From assembly GCA_021774335.1 (NCBI GenBank), contig JAJFJD010000024.1:1-64000 (forward strand): a stretch of DNA of 64,000 nucleotides. Reading direction: 5' to 3'. This DNA comes from Alphaproteobacteria bacterium. GTDB taxonomy: Bacteria; Pseudomonadota; Alphaproteobacteria; UBA8366. How positions within the stretch are numbered: the first letter of the stretch is position 1; every line of letters begins with the position of its first letter. Below the pieces are notes generated by a model. The model saw only the letters and a list, made by a program, of their open reading frames with translations. It was not told the origin of the DNA and did no database searches. A program made the position numbers and the translations under genes. Positions 35,081-43,793 of this stretch are shown in pieces.

Positions 35081-36073
35081 TCAGTTCATTTCGCGGATGG
35101 CGAATTTTCCGGGAACACTGAGGTCCTCATACTGCTTACGGTTTTGCAGCGTGTAGGTCAGTGGATCGAGAGCCGCATCGGACGCATAGGTGGCGACCAA
35201 CATGATCCTTGGTTTGTTGGTTGTGCGACCACCGCGATGGAAACCGCAGGCGTCGTACAGAAGCAGAGTGCCGGCATCTCCAGCACAGCTATACATTTCC
35301 TCGTTCGGCAGGTCGTTCTCTAGCGCGCCGTCCGGCGGGAACGAACCGGTGGGCGGATTATTGGGATAGATCGACCCATATCGCCCGCCGGGCTGTGTGC
35401 CCCGGACGTACGAGAGCGGGCCCGATTTCTCGTCCACGTCGGACAGATATAGAAACAGCTTTATAAGCTGATTGTCTTCGTTGTCTCGATGCCAGCGCTC
35501 GGAATCGACCGACGGGTCGCCTTCGTCGCAGGGCAAGTTGTACCAGATGTCGAGATACTTGATGCGGCTGCAGACTCCTAGATAGGAATTTGCGATGTCG
35601 AGCACGCGGTCGTCGAGGACCAGCGAGGCGATGGATGCAGGCACCGCGAGTGTTGGTTGGAATCCAAACACCCTGACCACATACCATTTGATCCCATCTT
35701 TGCTAACCCGATGTTCGATCTGATCACGTACTTCCGGCCGTTGGATAAGTGCATCCGCCTCAATTTGAAGCTCTTTCAACAGGCCGTTTGCATTCAACAG
35801 ACGGTCCAACGTCGTTACATGAATGCCGTCGGCCTTTAGGTCGTCCACCACAGTCTGCTGCGCCGAATTTAAGGTCGGCTCGTGATCCCTTAGAATCTCA
35901 ATGCTGCGTTTATTCAGATTGTTCCATCGGTCGGGGCTTAATCGCGCACGATAATGGCGATGGACGAAATAGGAAAAGGGCCAGACACGGACTAGACCCC
36001 CGCGCAGCAATTGCCCGAGAGTACGCGCCTGCAATCGGCGCATGGTTTTATATAACAAGGATGCCACATTCAT
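35081..36073 (-). CDS. Phytanoyl-CoA dioxygenase (PhyH) family protein
   Basis: The 330-residue product is an Fe(II)/2-oxoglutarate enzyme of the PhyH superfamily. Iron ligands are His195 and Asp197 in RWHRDNED and His279 in GFHRGGRTTNKPRI, with Arg283 or Arg289 for 2-oxoglutarate. The N-terminal 130 residues have no recognisable domain and are rich in helices. Members hydroxylate phytanoyl-CoA, antibiotic precursors and ectoine, among others. The substrate is unknown here. It ends 41 bases from the convergent DyP gene. Confidence 0.82.
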   Translation of the reverse strand: MNVASLLYKTMRRLQARTLGQLLRGGLVRVWPFSYFVHRHYRARLSPDRWNNLNKRSIEILRDHEPTLNSAQQTVVDDLKADGIHVTTLDRLLNANGLLKELQIEADALIQRPEVRDQIEHRVSKDGIKWYVVRVFGFQPTLAVPASIASLVLDDRVLDIANSYLGVCSRIKYLDIWYNLPCDEGDPSVDSERWHRDNEDNQLIKLFLYLSDVDEKSGPLSYVRGTQPGGRYGSIYPNNPPTGSFPPDGALENDLPNEEMYSCAGDAGTLLLYDACGFHRGGRTTNKPRIMLVATYASDAALDPLTYTLQNRKQYEDLSVPGKFAIREMN

Positions 36074-36455
36074 TATTCATAGACCCTGCTGAAGGGCGTC
36101 CAATGTCCGAATTTCCGAATTTCGAACAAGCACGATTGTTGTGGCGGAAAAAAGGCGTGCAGAGCGACGGATCGATTAGCATGTGTCCCCAATGAGTTAT
36201 TCTTACGGTGGTCCCGGGCCTCGCTACGCCGCTACCACCGAATTATTAAACTAACTGCCTTTTAGTGCGATCATTTTTGGATGCAATGTATGTAGGGGCG
36301 GCATCCTAATACTAACTTTTGGCTTAGGGTACTAGCTAATCGAGGTAGTCGATATACGTCCGACAGGGAATCTGGAACCAGCCGGTCCATAAATTCGGGC
36401 TCGTGTCATTAACCGGCCATGCGAAATTCGGGGATTGGCTGGAGCGTCGGTGGCG
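36074..36455. other. Intergenic region, 380 bases
   Basis: This gap separates the start of the PhyH-type gene from the end of the beta-barrel gene. It contains a short GGTGGT/ACCACC inverted repeat near 36206-36238 and a CCGAATTT direct repeat near 36113. I see no credible coding frame. It probably holds the PhyH promoter and the 3' end of the barrel transcript. Confidence 0.35.
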
Positions 36456-37421
36456 TCAAAAATTATATTTCAGACCGGTGGCAAGGAAATTCGAGCCCGC
36501 CCTCGCGCCGAAGAAGGTGCCGAAGATGCTGGAACGGTGATGAAGGCGCGTCGATAGCGTCCACGCTGGATATTGGGGCAGGGTGAAATCGAGTTCGAAC
36601 AACAGGTAATTGAGGATCTGCGATGTTCGTTCGTCGTCATCCCGCTCGATTTCGGGCGTGCTCGTTGCGAAGGAAATACCATTCCCGGCAGCGAAGCTCG
36701 TGTCGACATACTTGTCCCACGGGAACGTAAGGTACCGAATTAGACCGAGGCCATTGAACTCCCAATGGTCTTGCTTGCGGAAATGGCGCGCGATTTGACC
36801 TTCAAACTCTATGGCAAAATGCCGTGTCAGCTTGAATACGCGCCGATTGATCGCGACGCCGATCAATGCGGATGCGACGAAATCTGCATCGAGCGTAAAG
36901 ATGCTCGCAATATCCGAACTTGTCCCGACGGCGCCAAAAACCAACACGGACCAAGGCCGAGGGCCGGGCTCATATGCCCAACCATAGAGATTCTTCCAAT
37001 TTTGTTCAGGTTCCAAGGCGTCTCTGACGGGAACTGCTCGCTGTTGCACCGGAAGTCCGCGCGGTTGCGATGTCGGTACCGTGACCGGCGCTGGCGCTCT
37101 GAGTGCGCCTGCTGGAATCGGCTCATTCCTGTAGGCAGGCGTTCTTGCTGGCGTATAGGCGGACGGAACAGGGCCGGTCGGCCGGTTCATCGAGGACAGT
37201 GCGGACTGCATTGACGACATGACGGCATCGGTATGATCGGTGCCGGTGGCATGGAGTCCCTGGCCGGAAATGACCAGAACAATCAGTGGAAATAAGAACC
37301 ACCGTATGACGGAAGGGATGGGAAGCACTGTTCTGATCGTGTTGCCCGTTACGGCACCATCCGGCCAATTCGATAGGCCCGGAGTCCGAATACCGTATCC
37401 CCGAAGCGAACCTTGCGGCAT
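36456..37421 (-). CDS. Predicted outer-membrane beta-barrel protein, PagL-like C-terminus
   Basis: Function is unknown. After an uncertain start (first ATG at 37421; TTG 37508 and GTG 37328 also open), a signal segment (WFLFPLIVLVISGQGLHA) precedes DHTDAVMSSMQSALSSM, a motif shared with the PAP2 phosphatase two genes away. A Pro-rich linker follows, then about 190 residues of alternating amphipathic strands ending in an aromatic residue (LKYNF), as outer-membrane barrels do. Near the end, RLHHRSSIFG resembles the H-x-S active-site strand of PagL deacylases, but the expected Glu twelve residues after the Ser is missing. I infer a lipid-modifying or lipid-binding barrel with relaxed function. 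Confidence 0.55.
   Translation of the reverse strand: MPQGSLRGYGIRTPGLSNWPDGAVTGNTIRTVLPIPSVIRWFLFPLIVLVISGQGLHATGTDHTDAVMSSMQSALSSMNRPTGPVPSAYTPARTPAYRNEPIPAGALRAPAPVTVPTSQPRGLPVQQRAVPVRDALEPEQNWKNLYGWAYEPGPRPWSVLVFGAVGTSSDIASIFTLDADFVASALIGVAINRRVFKLTRHFAIEFEGQIARHFRKQDHWEFNGLGLIRYLTFPWDKYVDTSFAAGNGISFATSTPEIERDDDERTSQILNYLLFELDFTLPQYPAWTLSTRLHHRSSIFGTFFGARAGSNFLATGLKYNF
37188..37241 (-). repeat. Segment encoding DHT(D/N)AVxSSMQxALSSM, copy 1
   Basis: A 54-base segment encodes TDHTDAVMSSMQSALSSM at the mature N-terminus of the barrel protein. About 43 of 54 bases match the corresponding segment in the PAP2 gene at 38480-38533, in opposite orientation. Confidence 0.75.
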
Positions 37422-37717
37422 ACAGTCTGCCGTCGAGGTCGGCGGGCACTTATTCTGTACCTTCGCAATTGTCCCTCCCACGAGCACGCCACCATACCGT
37501 GCTGTCAAAATTATCGACTAATCATTCATGCAAACAAAGGTCTATCGACACCGATGTATTACAAATCGTCGGCGGCGTTGCAAAAATGGAACTCCCGGCG
37601 AGATGCTAATCGTTGTCGCTATTTTGAAACAATCGCTCGTTCGCAGGGCGCGGACATTCCACTAACGATTTGACGGGCCGATGATATTTCCAGAAGATCG
37701 CGCATCACGTTGGGGAG

Positions 37718-38284
37718 GTGGACAAACGTCCAATGGTACCGGGATTATCGAGGGGGACGGTAAGGCTATGTCTGGTGATTTGCCTTGCGCTTGGACCCTT
37801 TGCCTCGAAAAACAGTAACGCGAATGACTTATTTTCGTTCGGGCAGAAAGACCCATCGGCCCTGGTAACCGGCGGTGCCGGCAGCATTGGCAATGTATGG
37901 TCCGATCGCGATTCAGCCGGTGTTTTCTCAATACAATATCGGACGAGCAAGACTTTCGAATTCCTACGCATTCGTCCGGTGCTCGGCTTGTTCGCGACCA
38001 CAGATGAGTCCGTCTATGCCTGGTTCGGCCTCAGCACCGACTTAACATTCTTCGAGCGTATCGTGCTGACGTTGGATGCCGGCGTCGGTGGCTATGACAA
38101 GGGCAATGGTCAGACCCTCGGGCACGACGTGAATTTTCGGACTGGCGGGACCGTCGCATGGCGGTTCAATAACAATGCGCGATTGGGTGTCGGATTCCAT
38201 CACCTTTCGAATGCCGGCTTTGATGCGATTAATCCGGGAACGGAATCGCTTTCACTCTACTATTCCCATCCGCTGAACTTCTAG
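37718..38284 (+). CDS. Lipid A 3-O-deacylase, PagL family
   Basis: PagL removes the 3-O acyl chain of lipid A in the outer membrane. The 188-residue product has a signal peptide (LCLVICLALGPFAS) and a small beta-barrel. The signature strand GFHHLSNAGFDAINPG gives His162 and Ser164, followed by Glu176 twelve residues later. This spacing equals that of the catalytic triad of characterised PagL. The C-terminus ends in Phe, as outer-membrane barrels do. The listed start is a GTG overlapping GGGGAGG. The ATG five codons later (37733) is also plausible. It lies between two genes sharing an N-terminal motif and probably belongs to an envelope-remodelling group. Confidence 0.85.
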   Translation: MDKRPMVPGLSRGTVRLCLVICLALGPFASKNSNANDLFSFGQKDPSALVTGGAGSIGNVWSDRDSAGVFSIQYRTSKTFEFLRIRPVLGLFATTDESVYAWFGLSTDLTFFERIVLTLDAGVGGYDKGNGQTLGHDVNFRTGGTVAWRFNNNARLGVGFHHLSNAGFDAINPGTESLSLYYSHPLNF

Positions 38285-38359
38285 CCGGGGATGGGAAACG
38301 ACGCAGTATTCAAATAAGCTGCGATTAAACGAAAAGACGTGTGGGGGTTGGTGGGGGAA

Positions 38360-39571
38360 ATGTTCAATACATTCGGAATTGGGTGCATTCCCTGTGTCTT
38401 GCCCAAATGCCGCTTTGGCGGCGTTGCCGTTGCTGCGCTGTTGTCGGTCACAGCAGCCCAATCTGCGACCGCTGCGGGCGCAGACCATACCAATGCGGTC
38501 TTCTCATCAATGCAAGCCGCACTGTCATCGATGCAGTCAACGAGGACGGCAGTGCCGGTACCAGCTGCGCTACCGGCCGATCCTAGGATAGCACCGGCGC
38601 AGCCGAGGGCGTTACCCGTGCCGCCGTCACCCGCAACCGTCCGCGGTCCTTACCGAGCGGCGCCATCGACCGCGCCGCAGCCGATACAAGATGCCCAACC
38701 GCCTCAATATCGTCGGGAGGCCCCGCGGCGTAGCTACGATACGGTCCCGGGAACGCGCCGCAATCCGACAACGGGAGGGCCTGGAACGGATGCGGCCGGG
38801 TACAAGGATGGCTGGTACGTCATCAACAAGGATTACTGGCTTAATTATCCGCTGACGCTTTGGCGGATGGCGACCGCGCCCGCCCGCTTTGACACCACCG
38901 ATTGGCTGGTGACCGCGGGCGTTATTGGCGCGACGGGATTTTTCCTGGCCCTCGACGAAGACATTCAAAGCTTCTGGCAGGACAATATTACCGGCTCGAC
39001 GAGCAAAGACGTTTTCGATGTGCTGAACGTATTCGGCGATACGAAGTATGTCGTGGGTGGCGCGATTGGGCTTTATGCGGTCGCAGAGGCATTGGATCAG
39101 ACCGGCGCGATGAACGCACGTCGGGCCAAAGCCACGGGCTTGTTGACGGCACAGAGCGTCCTGATCGCACAAGGCATTACCGGCAGCATCAAATGGCTCG
39201 GCGGTCGCGATCGGCCGAATGAAACCGATGATCGGTTCGATTTCAAGGGGCCCGGCAACGGCGACAACAAATCATTCCCATCGGGCCATGCAACGGTGGC
39301 TTTTGCGCTCGCGACTACCGTGTCTGAGATCTATGGACCCGAGTATCGCTGGGTGCCTTGGATCGTCTATCCACTCGCGACGGGGACAGCGCTGTCGCGC
39401 ATTGATCGAAATAAGCACTGGGCGTCCGACGTCTTCGTCGGGGCTGTCATCGGATATGCAGTCGCGAAGACGGTGACGCACTACAATCCCTTCCTGCAGA
39501 AGCACGACATCAGTCTTCGCGAGCTCGAATCTGTCGACGGGCCTGGTCTGCTGGTCATTCGCAAGTTTTGA
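38360..39571 (+). CDS. Exported PAP2-type lipid phosphatase
   Basis: The C-terminal half has the complete phosphatidic acid phosphatase type 2 motif set: KWLGGRDRP, PSGH in SFPSGHATVAFA and SRIDRNKHWASDVFVG. This is the active site of LpxE/LpxF-like lipid A phosphatases and PAP2 lipid phosphatases. The N-terminus (from ATG 38360; a GTG at 38339 is open) has a signal peptide and then DHTNAVFSSMQAALSSM, a segment shared with the barrel protein at 36.5 kb, and a Pro-rich linker of about 90 residues. The PAP2 domain has several weak membrane segments. I infer it dephosphorylates a lipid in the periplasm or outer leaflet. Confidence 0.85.
   Translation: MFNTFGIGCIPCVLPKCRFGGVAVAALLSVTAAQSATAAGADHTNAVFSSMQAALSSMQSTRTAVPVPAALPADPRIAPAQPRALPVPPSPATVRGPYRAAPSTAPQPIQDAQPPQYRREAPRRSYDTVPGTRRNPTTGGPGTDAAGYKDGWYVINKDYWLNYPLTLWRMATAPARFDTTDWLVTAGVIGATGFFLALDEDIQSFWQDNITGSTSKDVFDVLNVFGDTKYVVGGAIGLYAVAEALDQTGAMNARRAKATGLLTAQSVLIAQGITGSIKWLGGRDRPNETDDRFDFKGPGNGDNKSFPSGHATVAFALATTVSEIYGPEYRWVPWIVYPLATGTALSRIDRNKHWASDVFVGAVIGYAVAKTVTHYNPFLQKHDISLRELESVDGPGLLVIRKF
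38480..38533 (+). repeat. Segment encoding DHT(D/N)AVxSSMQxALSSM, copy 2
   Basis: This 54-base segment encodes ADHTNAVFSSMQAALSSM directly after the PAP2 signal peptide. It matches the segment at 37188-37241 on the other strand at about four bases in five. The similarity stops in the Pro-rich linkers. Confidence 0.75.
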
Positions 39572-39625
39572 TCGTTCAGCGGACCACCAAATCCTAGCCG
39601 AAGACATCAAGCGATTGAGGACACC

Positions 39626-40318
39626 ATGAATTCTAAATCTCCCGCTATTTGGATCTTTATCGTTCTGCTCTTTTTGTCGCCAACCGCTGCGACGGCGGGC
39701 GGGATGATCGAGAAATTTTGTATGCGGTCTACGATCAACGGCATGAACGGCATGATGTCAGGCAAGGAGTATAAATGCCGAAACGGTGCGCGCATGTTCG
39801 AGGAGCGCGAGACGACGATGAGTTTCGGTTCCATGAAGCAGCAGCAGAAGCAGCGTAGCGTGCGGCATGAGGGCATGATCTACACTGTCGATCTGATGAC
39901 GGGGCGGGCGACGAAAATGAAGGACCCGGTCCCGGATGTCATGAATTCCGACATGGACCCAAAGGCGTTCGCCGCGTCGATAGGGTTTCAGCCGACCGGT
40001 GAAAAAAGGACGATTGCCGGGCTCAAATGCGAGGTCTATCGCGGTCCCGGAAGGGAGATGTGCATGGCCGACAACGGATTGGCGCCGTTCATGAACATCG
40101 GCGGGATGGTGATGACCGCGACCGAAGTCAAGCTTGGGGCCACCGGTCCGCAGAAGTCCTACGAAATTCCCAAAAACGCAACGCTGCAACATATGCCCGC
40201 CCTAGGCCGGCCGCCGGCAGGCCAGCCACCCCAGGGTGGGCGTGCAATGCCGCCCGGCGCCATGCCGGAGCATATCCGTAAGATGCTTGAGCGGATGGGG
40301 CAGCCCCCCAAACAGTAG
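39626..40318 (+). CDS. Exported methionine-rich protein (DUF4412-like)
   Basis: The 230-residue product begins with a signal peptide (MNSKSPAIWIFIVLLFLSPTAATA). The mature N-terminus is unusually rich in Met (MIEKFCMRSTINGMNGMMSG). The middle contains EKRTIAGLKCEVYR, a sequence pattern I associate with DUF4412-type exported proteins of unknown role. A Pro/Gly-rich tail (RPPAGQPPQGGRAMPPGAMP) ends the protein. Met-rich periplasmic proteins sometimes bind copper or act as oxidation-sensitive binders, but I have no direct evidence for this here. It follows the PAP2 gene after 54 bases and may be co-transcribed. Confidence 0.65.
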   Translation: MNSKSPAIWIFIVLLFLSPTAATAGGMIEKFCMRSTINGMNGMMSGKEYKCRNGARMFEERETTMSFGSMKQQQKQRSVRHEGMIYTVDLMTGRATKMKDPVPDVMNSDMDPKAFAASIGFQPTGEKRTIAGLKCEVYRGPGREMCMADNGLAPFMNIGGMVMTATEVKLGATGPQKSYEIPKNATLQHMPALGRPPAGQPPQGGRAMPPGAMPEHIRKMLERMGQPPKQ

Positions 40319-40337
40319 CGGCGTCGCCGTAGGCCCG

Positions 40338-42092
40338 CTACGCGGTTCGGATTTCGGACATGAAGGTATCGATCTCCTGCCGCAGGCTTTCCGACTGTTG
40401 CGATAATTCAGCAGCGGCGGTGAGGACATCTTGTGCGGCGTTGCCGGTTTCGGATGCCGCCTCGGTAACGCTGCTGATATTGCTACTGACTTCCTGCGTC
40501 CCTTGGGCCGCCTGTTGCGTGTTGTCGGCTATTTCTTGCGTTGCCTGACCTTGTTCGCTGACCGATGACGCAATGGCCTCGGCGATCTCGTTGATCTCGC
40601 CAATTGTTGCGCCGATGCTTTCGATTGCGTCCACCGACTCCTTCGTGGAGGCCTGCATACCGGTAATCTGCGACGAGATTTCCTCAGTCGCGCGGGCGGT
40701 CTGCGTGGCGAGGTTCTTCACCTCTGACGCCACTACGGCAAATCCTTTGCCGGCTTCGCCAGCGCGCGCCGCTTCAATGGTTGCATTGAGCGACAGCAGG
40801 TTGGTTTTTTCCGCGATGTCGTTGATGAGAGTCAGAACCTCGTCGATCTTTGCCGCCGCGGAGGCAAGCCCTTGGATCGTTTCGTTGGTTTTCACGGCTT
40901 CGTCGTTGGCGCGTCCGACGATGGTCGTGGATTGATTGACCTGTCGATTGATCTCGCTAATCGAGACGGACATTTCTTCCGCGGCAGATGCCACCGCCTG
41001 AACGTTGTCCGATGCCCGCTCCGCGGCCGTTGAAACGACTTTGGCCTGGCGATTGGTTTCCTCGGTGGTGGTCGACATGGAACCCGCCGTCGACTGCAAT
41101 TCGGTGGCGGCAGATGAAACAGTGTTCACGATGCCCGATATGCGGTCGGAGAATTGATCGGCCAAATCACGCATCGCCTGGCGTTTCTGTTCTTCTGCTT
41201 GGCGCGATTGTTCAGCGCTTTTTTCCTGCAACTCGCGAACCTGAATCGCGTTTTCCTTAAAGACCTGAACTGCGCGTGCGATGTTGCCAATTTCGTCGGC
41301 GCGATCTGCGCCTGCGATTTCCACGTCGAGGTCGTTTTCGGCCAGTCGCGTCATCAGCCCAGTGATGTTGTTGATCGGGCCCGTAATCGTCCGGACGGCC
41401 ATAACGCAGACGAGAATCAGGACCAGTCCGCCCAGGGCGCCCGCGATAACCAGTTTGTTGCTGAATAATGTTCCGGCGGCGAGCTGCGGGCCGAGCATCG
41501 ACGAAATCTCAAGGACGCCTCGGACATCGCCCAGCTTCCAGTCGGTCTTTGGCGAGGCGGCATGCGAGTTATGGCAGTTCACGCAGCCCGGTGCGATCAT
41601 CTTGTCGGCGACGGCGACCCTGATCCATTCCTGCCCGCCGCGGACTTCCTGATTCGAGAAGACACCGTCCGGGTTTTGATTGAGAAATGTCCAGGCCTCG
41701 GATTGGAATGGATCCAGTTTCCGGTCGCCTCGGACCGGGAAGGGATAGGCACTGTAGAGATTAACCGTCGTGTCTTCCTTCGCCAGAAGCTCACTCACGT
41801 CATGGATGAAAGTCGCCGGCAAGGGGACTGACTTTTCCTCGGTCTTATGATTGTACGACGGCTTCAATGACCCGTCGGCCACGACCTTCTTGATGACATT
41901 CTTGGTGTAGTATCCGCGGATCGTTTTGAACTGCCCTGCGATCTTCTGCGCATTTGCGGTCGCGTCGGTGCGAATATTTTCCGCAATCATCGATGGCACA
42001 AAAAACCAGATGGCGGCAATCGCGATAATCAATGCTACCGGAACGGGAAGCAAAATTTTCCACGCGAGGCTACGATTGAGGCGAAATGGCAT
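40338..42092 (-). CDS. Methyl-accepting chemotaxis protein with c-type haem sensor domain
   Basis: From ATG 42092 (AAGGA about 10 bases upstream) the product has 584 residues. A membrane helix (residues 12-33) is followed by a periplasmic domain of the DUF3365/Tll0287-like type with a haem c motif C170-V-N-C-H174 in APGCVNCHNS. A second helix (about 212-232) then leads to a HAMP segment and a cytoplasmic MCP signalling domain with the hairpin tip EAARAGEAGKGFAVVA. It should signal redox or gas state to CheA. No che genes lie near. Maturation of haem c would need a Ccm system. Confidence 0.9.
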   Translation of the reverse strand: MPFRLNRSLAWKILLPVPVALIIAIAAIWFFVPSMIAENIRTDATANAQKIAGQFKTIRGYYTKNVIKKVVADGSLKPSYNHKTEEKSVPLPATFIHDVSELLAKEDTTVNLYSAYPFPVRGDRKLDPFQSEAWTFLNQNPDGVFSNQEVRGGQEWIRVAVADKMIAPGCVNCHNSHAASPKTDWKLGDVRGVLEISSMLGPQLAAGTLFSNKLVIAGALGGLVLILVCVMAVRTITGPINNITGLMTRLAENDLDVEIAGADRADEIGNIARAVQVFKENAIQVRELQEKSAEQSRQAEEQKRQAMRDLADQFSDRISGIVNTVSSAATELQSTAGSMSTTTEETNRQAKVVSTAAERASDNVQAVASAAEEMSVSISEINRQVNQSTTIVGRANDEAVKTNETIQGLASAAAKIDEVLTLINDIAEKTNLLSLNATIEAARAGEAGKGFAVVASEVKNLATQTARATEEISSQITGMQASTKESVDAIESIGATIGEINEIAEAIASSVSEQGQATQEIADNTQQAAQGTQEVSSNISSVTEAASETGNAAQDVLTAAAELSQQSESLRQEIDTFMSEIRTA

Positions 42093-42413
42093 CGTATGGT
42101 CCTTATCAATCAGCAATATATGTATTGGGGCTTAGCGTGGATTCCTTAAAAAGACGTAATGAAAACGTAACAAAACCGTAAAGAAAAACAGGTCGCGCGC
42201 GACAATCGGATTGCTACCAGAAGTCGCGCAGAGTCTCTATTTTTTATATTATAGTGTTGAAATAGATGTATGAATTACACGCATTGATCGCATCGTCTGG
42301 GATGTTTGACAATGCATGCCGAATTGAATTCGCTTTGGCCGAAAGCGAAACTTTATTTTCGATTCGGAACAATATTTCCCATAAATCCGGGACACACGAA
42401 ATTTGCAGTGTCG
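42093..42413. other. Intergenic region, AT-rich, 320 bases
   Basis: This gap lies upstream of the MCP gene and downstream of the FAD oxidase gene. It has AT-rich parts (TTTTTTATATTATAGTG near 42241), suggesting an MCP promoter. A short TTCGCTTT hairpin near 42329-42349 is followed by ACTTTATTTT and could be a weak terminator. I see no gene. Confidence 0.4.
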
Positions 42414-43730
42414 TTACCGCTCGGCGGGTTCGGTCCGCTCGATCTTATTCAGCCGATGATTGGCAACGAAGCGAAGTAACGGATCAGGCGGTAGAATAGC
42501 CGCCTCCGGAATCATCTCGGCGAAGCGAAGTTCCTCGCTTTCGATTCCGCACAGCTTCTCCGCCATCAGCTTGCCGCAGGCGGTGCCGCGGGTCATCGGA
42601 GCGGCGTCCGTCGTGAGGACGATATGCAGGCCGGGTGCTATTTCACCGAAGACTCGGCCTTCGTTCCGCGTCATGGCCATGATGCCACCCCACGTTGCGG
42701 CAAGATCGACGCCGTCGAGTGCGGGCCATCGTTTGGCGATGCTGGTGCGATGATTAGCAGCCGCGTTCTCGATGAGGTCGTCGCTGAATCGTTTATCCCG
42801 TGCATAGGTGAAGGTGTTGCGCATTAGGATACGGCCGTCGACCGTCAGGCGCACCGTGCTGCCGTTCGGGCTCGCAGGCAGAAGGCCGAACTGTTCCCCG
42901 CTGCCGACATGCCGGCGCTCGCCGGCGGTGAGGGCGCGCGTCAGGCTGGCAAACAAGCCGAGTGGGACGACGCGATGGCGCTTGAATCCCATCTCCTCGG
43001 CGAAGACGTGGTTGGTGAGGATAAGCTGTTTGGCGACGATTTCACCGTCGGGGCAGACAAGGCGCATGCCGCCATCGGTGTGCAGTTCGGTAACCGGGCT
43101 GTCTTCGAACAAGGTCACATTTGCCGGCAGTGTTGCGCCGAGACCGCGCATCATCGCCGCCGGTTGCACCAGTGCAGCACCTTTGACATGGACTCCCGCG
43201 GTATAAAACCGGCTTCCGGTTATTGCCTGCAGTTCATTTTGGTCCAATCGGTTCTGAGGAACCGCAAGGGCATCAAAACCGTCGGCGACTGCGTCCAGAT
43301 GGGCGTCGCCTTCTCGGCTGGCAGACACGTAAATTTGTCCCTGGTCGGACCAATCACAGCGAATTTGATGGGCTTCCACGGTTTCACGCAGATAGGTGTA
43401 GCCGCATCCGAATAGGCGGTCGGCCTGGCGTGCGACGTCGAGGTGCTTGATGCCGCCGTGGCTGTGGTGCGACAGCATGAATCCGGCATTCCGTCCGGAA
43501 TTCCCGTAGCCGACGCGCATGGCGTCGACGACGGCCACCGTGTCGTCGGGGCGCAGTTCCCCAAGCCGTCTGGCAGCCGCGAGTCCACAGGCGCCGGCGC
43601 CGAGTACCGCCCAGTCGGCGGTGATCGTGGAGGAAACGCGCCGTGGCGCGTCCGGTGGCGGCAACGATTCATACCAACCGTTTCGTACGCCGTCGTTCGG
43701 CAGTTTGCGCGCGGTGTGCACCGCTTTCAT
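42414..43730 (-). CDS. FAD-dependent oxidoreductase of the DAO family (PuuB-like)
   Basis: The 438-residue protein has an FAD-binding Rossmann motif near residue 43 (LGAGACGLAAARRL). GYGNSGRNAGFM, near residue 74, is characteristic of the DAO/gamma-glutamylputrescine oxidase-like group. The C-terminal WGGIMAMTRNEGRVFGEI completes the flavin domain. These enzymes oxidise amines or D- and N-methyl amino acids, giving peroxide. GGAGG stands about 8 bases before the ATG. It lies 63 bases downstream of the carbamoyltransferase gene on the same strand, so it may be transcribed with that module, although a role in glycan carbamoylation is not obvious. Confidence 0.85.
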   Translation of the reverse strand: MKAVHTARKLPNDGVRNGWYESLPPPDAPRRVSSTITADWAVLGAGACGLAAARRLGELRPDDTVAVVDAMRVGYGNSGRNAGFMLSHHSHGGIKHLDVARQADRLFGCGYTYLRETVEAHQIRCDWSDQGQIYVSASREGDAHLDAVADGFDALAVPQNRLDQNELQAITGSRFYTAGVHVKGAALVQPAAMMRGLGATLPANVTLFEDSPVTELHTDGGMRLVCPDGEIVAKQLILTNHVFAEEMGFKRHRVVPLGLFASLTRALTAGERRHVGSGEQFGLLPASPNGSTVRLTVDGRILMRNTFTYARDKRFSDDLIENAAANHRTSIAKRWPALDGVDLAATWGGIMAMTRNEGRVFGEIAPGLHIVLTTDAAPMTRGTACGKLMAEKLCGIESEELRFAEMIPEAAILPPDPLLRFVANHRLNKIERTEPAER

Positions 43731-43793
43731 GCGTCGGTCCTCCGGAAACCATTGGTCCGTTTGAGGATCATTGGTGCGCGGGACGGGGTCAAG

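Noticed and set aside
42329-42349. Hairpin TTCGCTTT-N5-AAAGCGAA as a terminator of the FAD oxidase gene
   Set aside because: The stem is short and on the minus strand it is not followed by a T run. It was kept only as a remark.
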